From positions 1 through 6,882 of the forward strand of contig CAZDCJ010000046.1 of NCBI GenBank assembly GCA_964503935.1: a DNA stretch of 6,882 bases, in the 5' to 3' direction. This document shows, one piece after another, positions 5,898-6,882 of the stretch (positions are counted from its first letter, which is position 1; each line of letters begins with the position of its first letter). The notes under the pieces are model-generated. The model was not told the origin of the DNA and did no database searches. It saw nothing but the letters and a program-made list of their open reading frames with translations. The DNA comes from STD2-77 sp964503935. Its GTDB lineage: Bacteria > Patescibacteriota > Minisyncoccia > JAHIHE01 > JAGLIN01. The translations under genes and the position numbers were made by a program.

Positions 5898-6332
5898 GTG
5901 AAAATGAATAACTCTAAAGGTTTTACGCTTATCGAGCTCTTGGTGGTTATCGCAATTATCGGTATCTTGTCAACCATCGCTATGACCTCCCTTAATGGCG
6001 CCAGGAAGAAAGCTGCTGACGCGTCTTTCAAGGCCTCGGTCGCGAGTATCCAATCTACGGCAGTCATCTGCTGTGATACGACTTTGGGATTGGATACGTC
6101 GGTTGCCGCCGGAGATGTGATTTGTGCTGATGGAACGGGAGGAACTTATCCAGATAGCGGTATAGGAAATGTGACTGTAACTACTGGAACAGTCGGTTCA
6201 TTCGATTACGGAACGACCGGGTGCGACGCTGGAGCTTTCAGCATTACTATTACCCCACCGAGTAGTGGCTTCAATGGTAATTGTACTTCAAGTAATTGTA
6301 CGGAAACGAAGTGTACCTTTACCGGATGTTAA
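5898..6332 (+). CDS. Type IV prepilin, cysteine-rich (pilin 1)
   Basis: This 144-residue prepilin has a class III N-terminus. A short basic leader MKMNNSKG is cut after G8 by prepilin peptidase, leaving F9 methylatable and E13 as the conserved Glu5 of the mature protein (FTLIELLVVIAIIGILS). Residues 9-30 are the membrane/fibre-core helix. The mature protein is about 136 residues. Eight cysteines are present: C58-C59, C76, C109, and C129, C134, C139, C144. The last four are spaced exactly five apart, each of the first three followed by Thr. The globular part is rich in Thr, Ser and Gly. Its own promoter, strong Shine-Dalgarno and terminator suggest high expression, so it may be the major pilin. 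It could equally be a minor pilin. The GTG start is chosen from ribosome-site spacing. Confidence 0.9.
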   Translation: MKMNNSKGFTLIELLVVIAIIGILSTIAMTSLNGARKKAADASFKASVASIQSTAVICCDTTLGLDTSVAAGDVICADGTGGTYPDSGIGNVTVTTGTVGSFDYGTTGCDAGAFSITITPPSSGFNGNCTSSNCTETKCTFTGC

Positions 6333-6363
6333 TTCTACTTATCAGATGGTAATTTGATCTTTT

Positions 6364-6394
6364 AAAAGCGGATAGTCTTCCTATCCGTTTTTAT
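6364..6394 (+). terminator. Intrinsic terminator after pilin 1
   Basis: A 7-bp stem CGGATAG/CTATCCG (6369-6375 with 6381-6387) closes on TCTTC. It is extended by an A4/T4 pairing and followed directly by TTTTTATAT. It lies 31 nt after the pilin 1 stop codon and ends a monocistronic pilin message. Confidence 0.85.
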
Positions 6395-6431
6395 ATTGCA
6401 TTCAGCATGAGATTCCATTTTTTGCATAATT

Positions 6432-6441
6432 ATGATATAAT
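6432..6441 (+). promoter_or_regulatory. Extended -10 promoter of the second pilin gene
   Basis: TATAAT (6436-6441) with TG at 6433-6434 repeats the ATGATATAAT core of the other two promoters. No convincing -35 is present: TTCCAT (6413-6418) is only a 2-of-6 match at 17-bp spacing, so the extended -10 would carry recognition. Transcription should start near 6448, leaving a leader of only about 20 nt. Confidence 0.6.
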
Positions 6442-6468
6442 AAATACATAATCCATTAAGCCCATCAT

Positions 6469-6867
6469 ATGCTTTCTTCGCAGAGGGGTTTTACTCTCAT
6501 CGAATTGCTATTGGTCACTTCTATCATCGCGCTTCTCTCTACGGTAGTCTTGACTTCCGTCAACGGGCAAAGGAGGAGGGCTAGGGATGTATCCTTTCAG
6601 ACCACGGCGAAAGCCATCCAAAAATCCGCCGGAGTATGCTGTACAGGCGATATGGGATTGCTATTGGATACTCTTGGTGGAAATATATGCAACCCGGACG
6701 TGAACGACAAATATCCAACGGGTGATAACATCGGGTCGATCGAGATAATAAGGAATTGCAATAGCGTGGACGGGTATATGCTGAAAATCTATCCCGGAAC
6801 CGGAAATGCCGGAAGTATCGATCATGTCGAGTGCGATCGTGATGATTGCGTTTACATCTATAACTAA
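6469..6867 (+). CDS. Type IV prepilin, cysteine-rich (pilin 2, paralogue)
   Basis: This 132-residue prepilin has the leader MLSSQRG cut before F8 and mature Glu5 at E12 (FTLIELLLVTSIIALLS). From the cleavage glycine to the CC pair it aligns without gaps to pilin 1, with 28 of 52 residues identical by manual count. Both share an STxxxTSxNGxRxxAxDxSF core. Six cysteines are present: C57-C58, C74, C97, C122 and C127. These can be matched to six of the eight in pilin 1, including a final C-x4-C. It lacks the extra cysteine ladder and the Thr/Ser richness of pilin 1. Its N-terminal helix contains a Thr and a Ser (LVTSII), less purely hydrophobic than in pilin 1. There is no Shine-Dalgarno before the ATG at 6469 and the leader is short, so it is probably made at a lower level, as a minor pilin. 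Confidence 0.9.
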   Translation: MLSSQRGFTLIELLLVTSIIALLSTVVLTSVNGQRRRARDVSFQTTAKAIQKSAGVCCTGDMGLLLDTLGGNICNPDVNDKYPTGDNIGSIEIIRNCNSVDGYMLKIYPGTGNAGSIDHVECDRDDCVYIYN

Positions 6868-6874
6868 TTTTCAC

Positions 6875-6879
6875 GGAGG
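6875..6879 (+). promoter_or_regulatory. Possible Shine-Dalgarno of a gene beyond the window
   Basis: GGAGG sits 7 nt after the pilin 2 stop codon and a few bases before the window edge. No terminator separates it from pilin 2, so a further co-transcribed gene may start just outside. Confidence 0.3.
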
Positions 6880-6882
6880 CGT

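Overview
The window reads as a chromosomal piece of a Candidatus Patescibacteria (CPR) genome, most likely Parcubacteria-like. I infer this from gene content and order, not from any marker gene. A small heat-shock protein with an acidic N-terminus is followed by pilM, pilB, a stand-alone receiver protein and pilT. Two short cysteine-rich type IV pilins come next. All supported genes are on the + strand.

Positions 1-613 carry no credible gene. They hold a perfect bidirectional terminator (25-52) and four copies of a REP-like repeat arranged as two inverted pairs (104-382). A promoter with an extended -10 (457-484) and a leader hairpin (518-538) precede the hsp20 gene. Positions 614-5598 look like one co-directional operon with gaps of 18, 57, 31 and 10 nt: hsp20, pilM, pilB (extension ATPase), receiver domain, pilT (retraction ATPase). 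Positions 5599-5897 hold a branched hairpin, then a second promoter and the strongest Shine-Dalgarno sequence in the window. The last part holds two paralogous prepilins (5898-6332 and 6469-6867), each with its own promoter and separated by a good intrinsic terminator.

Together these genes supply the cytoplasmic side of a type IV pilus: an actin-like inner-membrane scaffold (PilM), two antagonistic hexameric motors (PilB, PilT) and a receiver that may switch between them. The two pilins would be substrates built into the fibre. The platform protein PilC, prepilin peptidase PilD, PilN/PilO and a secretin are not in the window. The small heat-shock protein is placed to be co-transcribed with the motors.

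No wholly new system is visible. The most unusual points are the cysteine ladder at the C-terminus of the first pilin, an identical 10-base extended -10 at all three promoters, the REP-like repeats, and the lack of Shine-Dalgarno sequences everywhere except before the first pilin and a small frame upstream of pilB.
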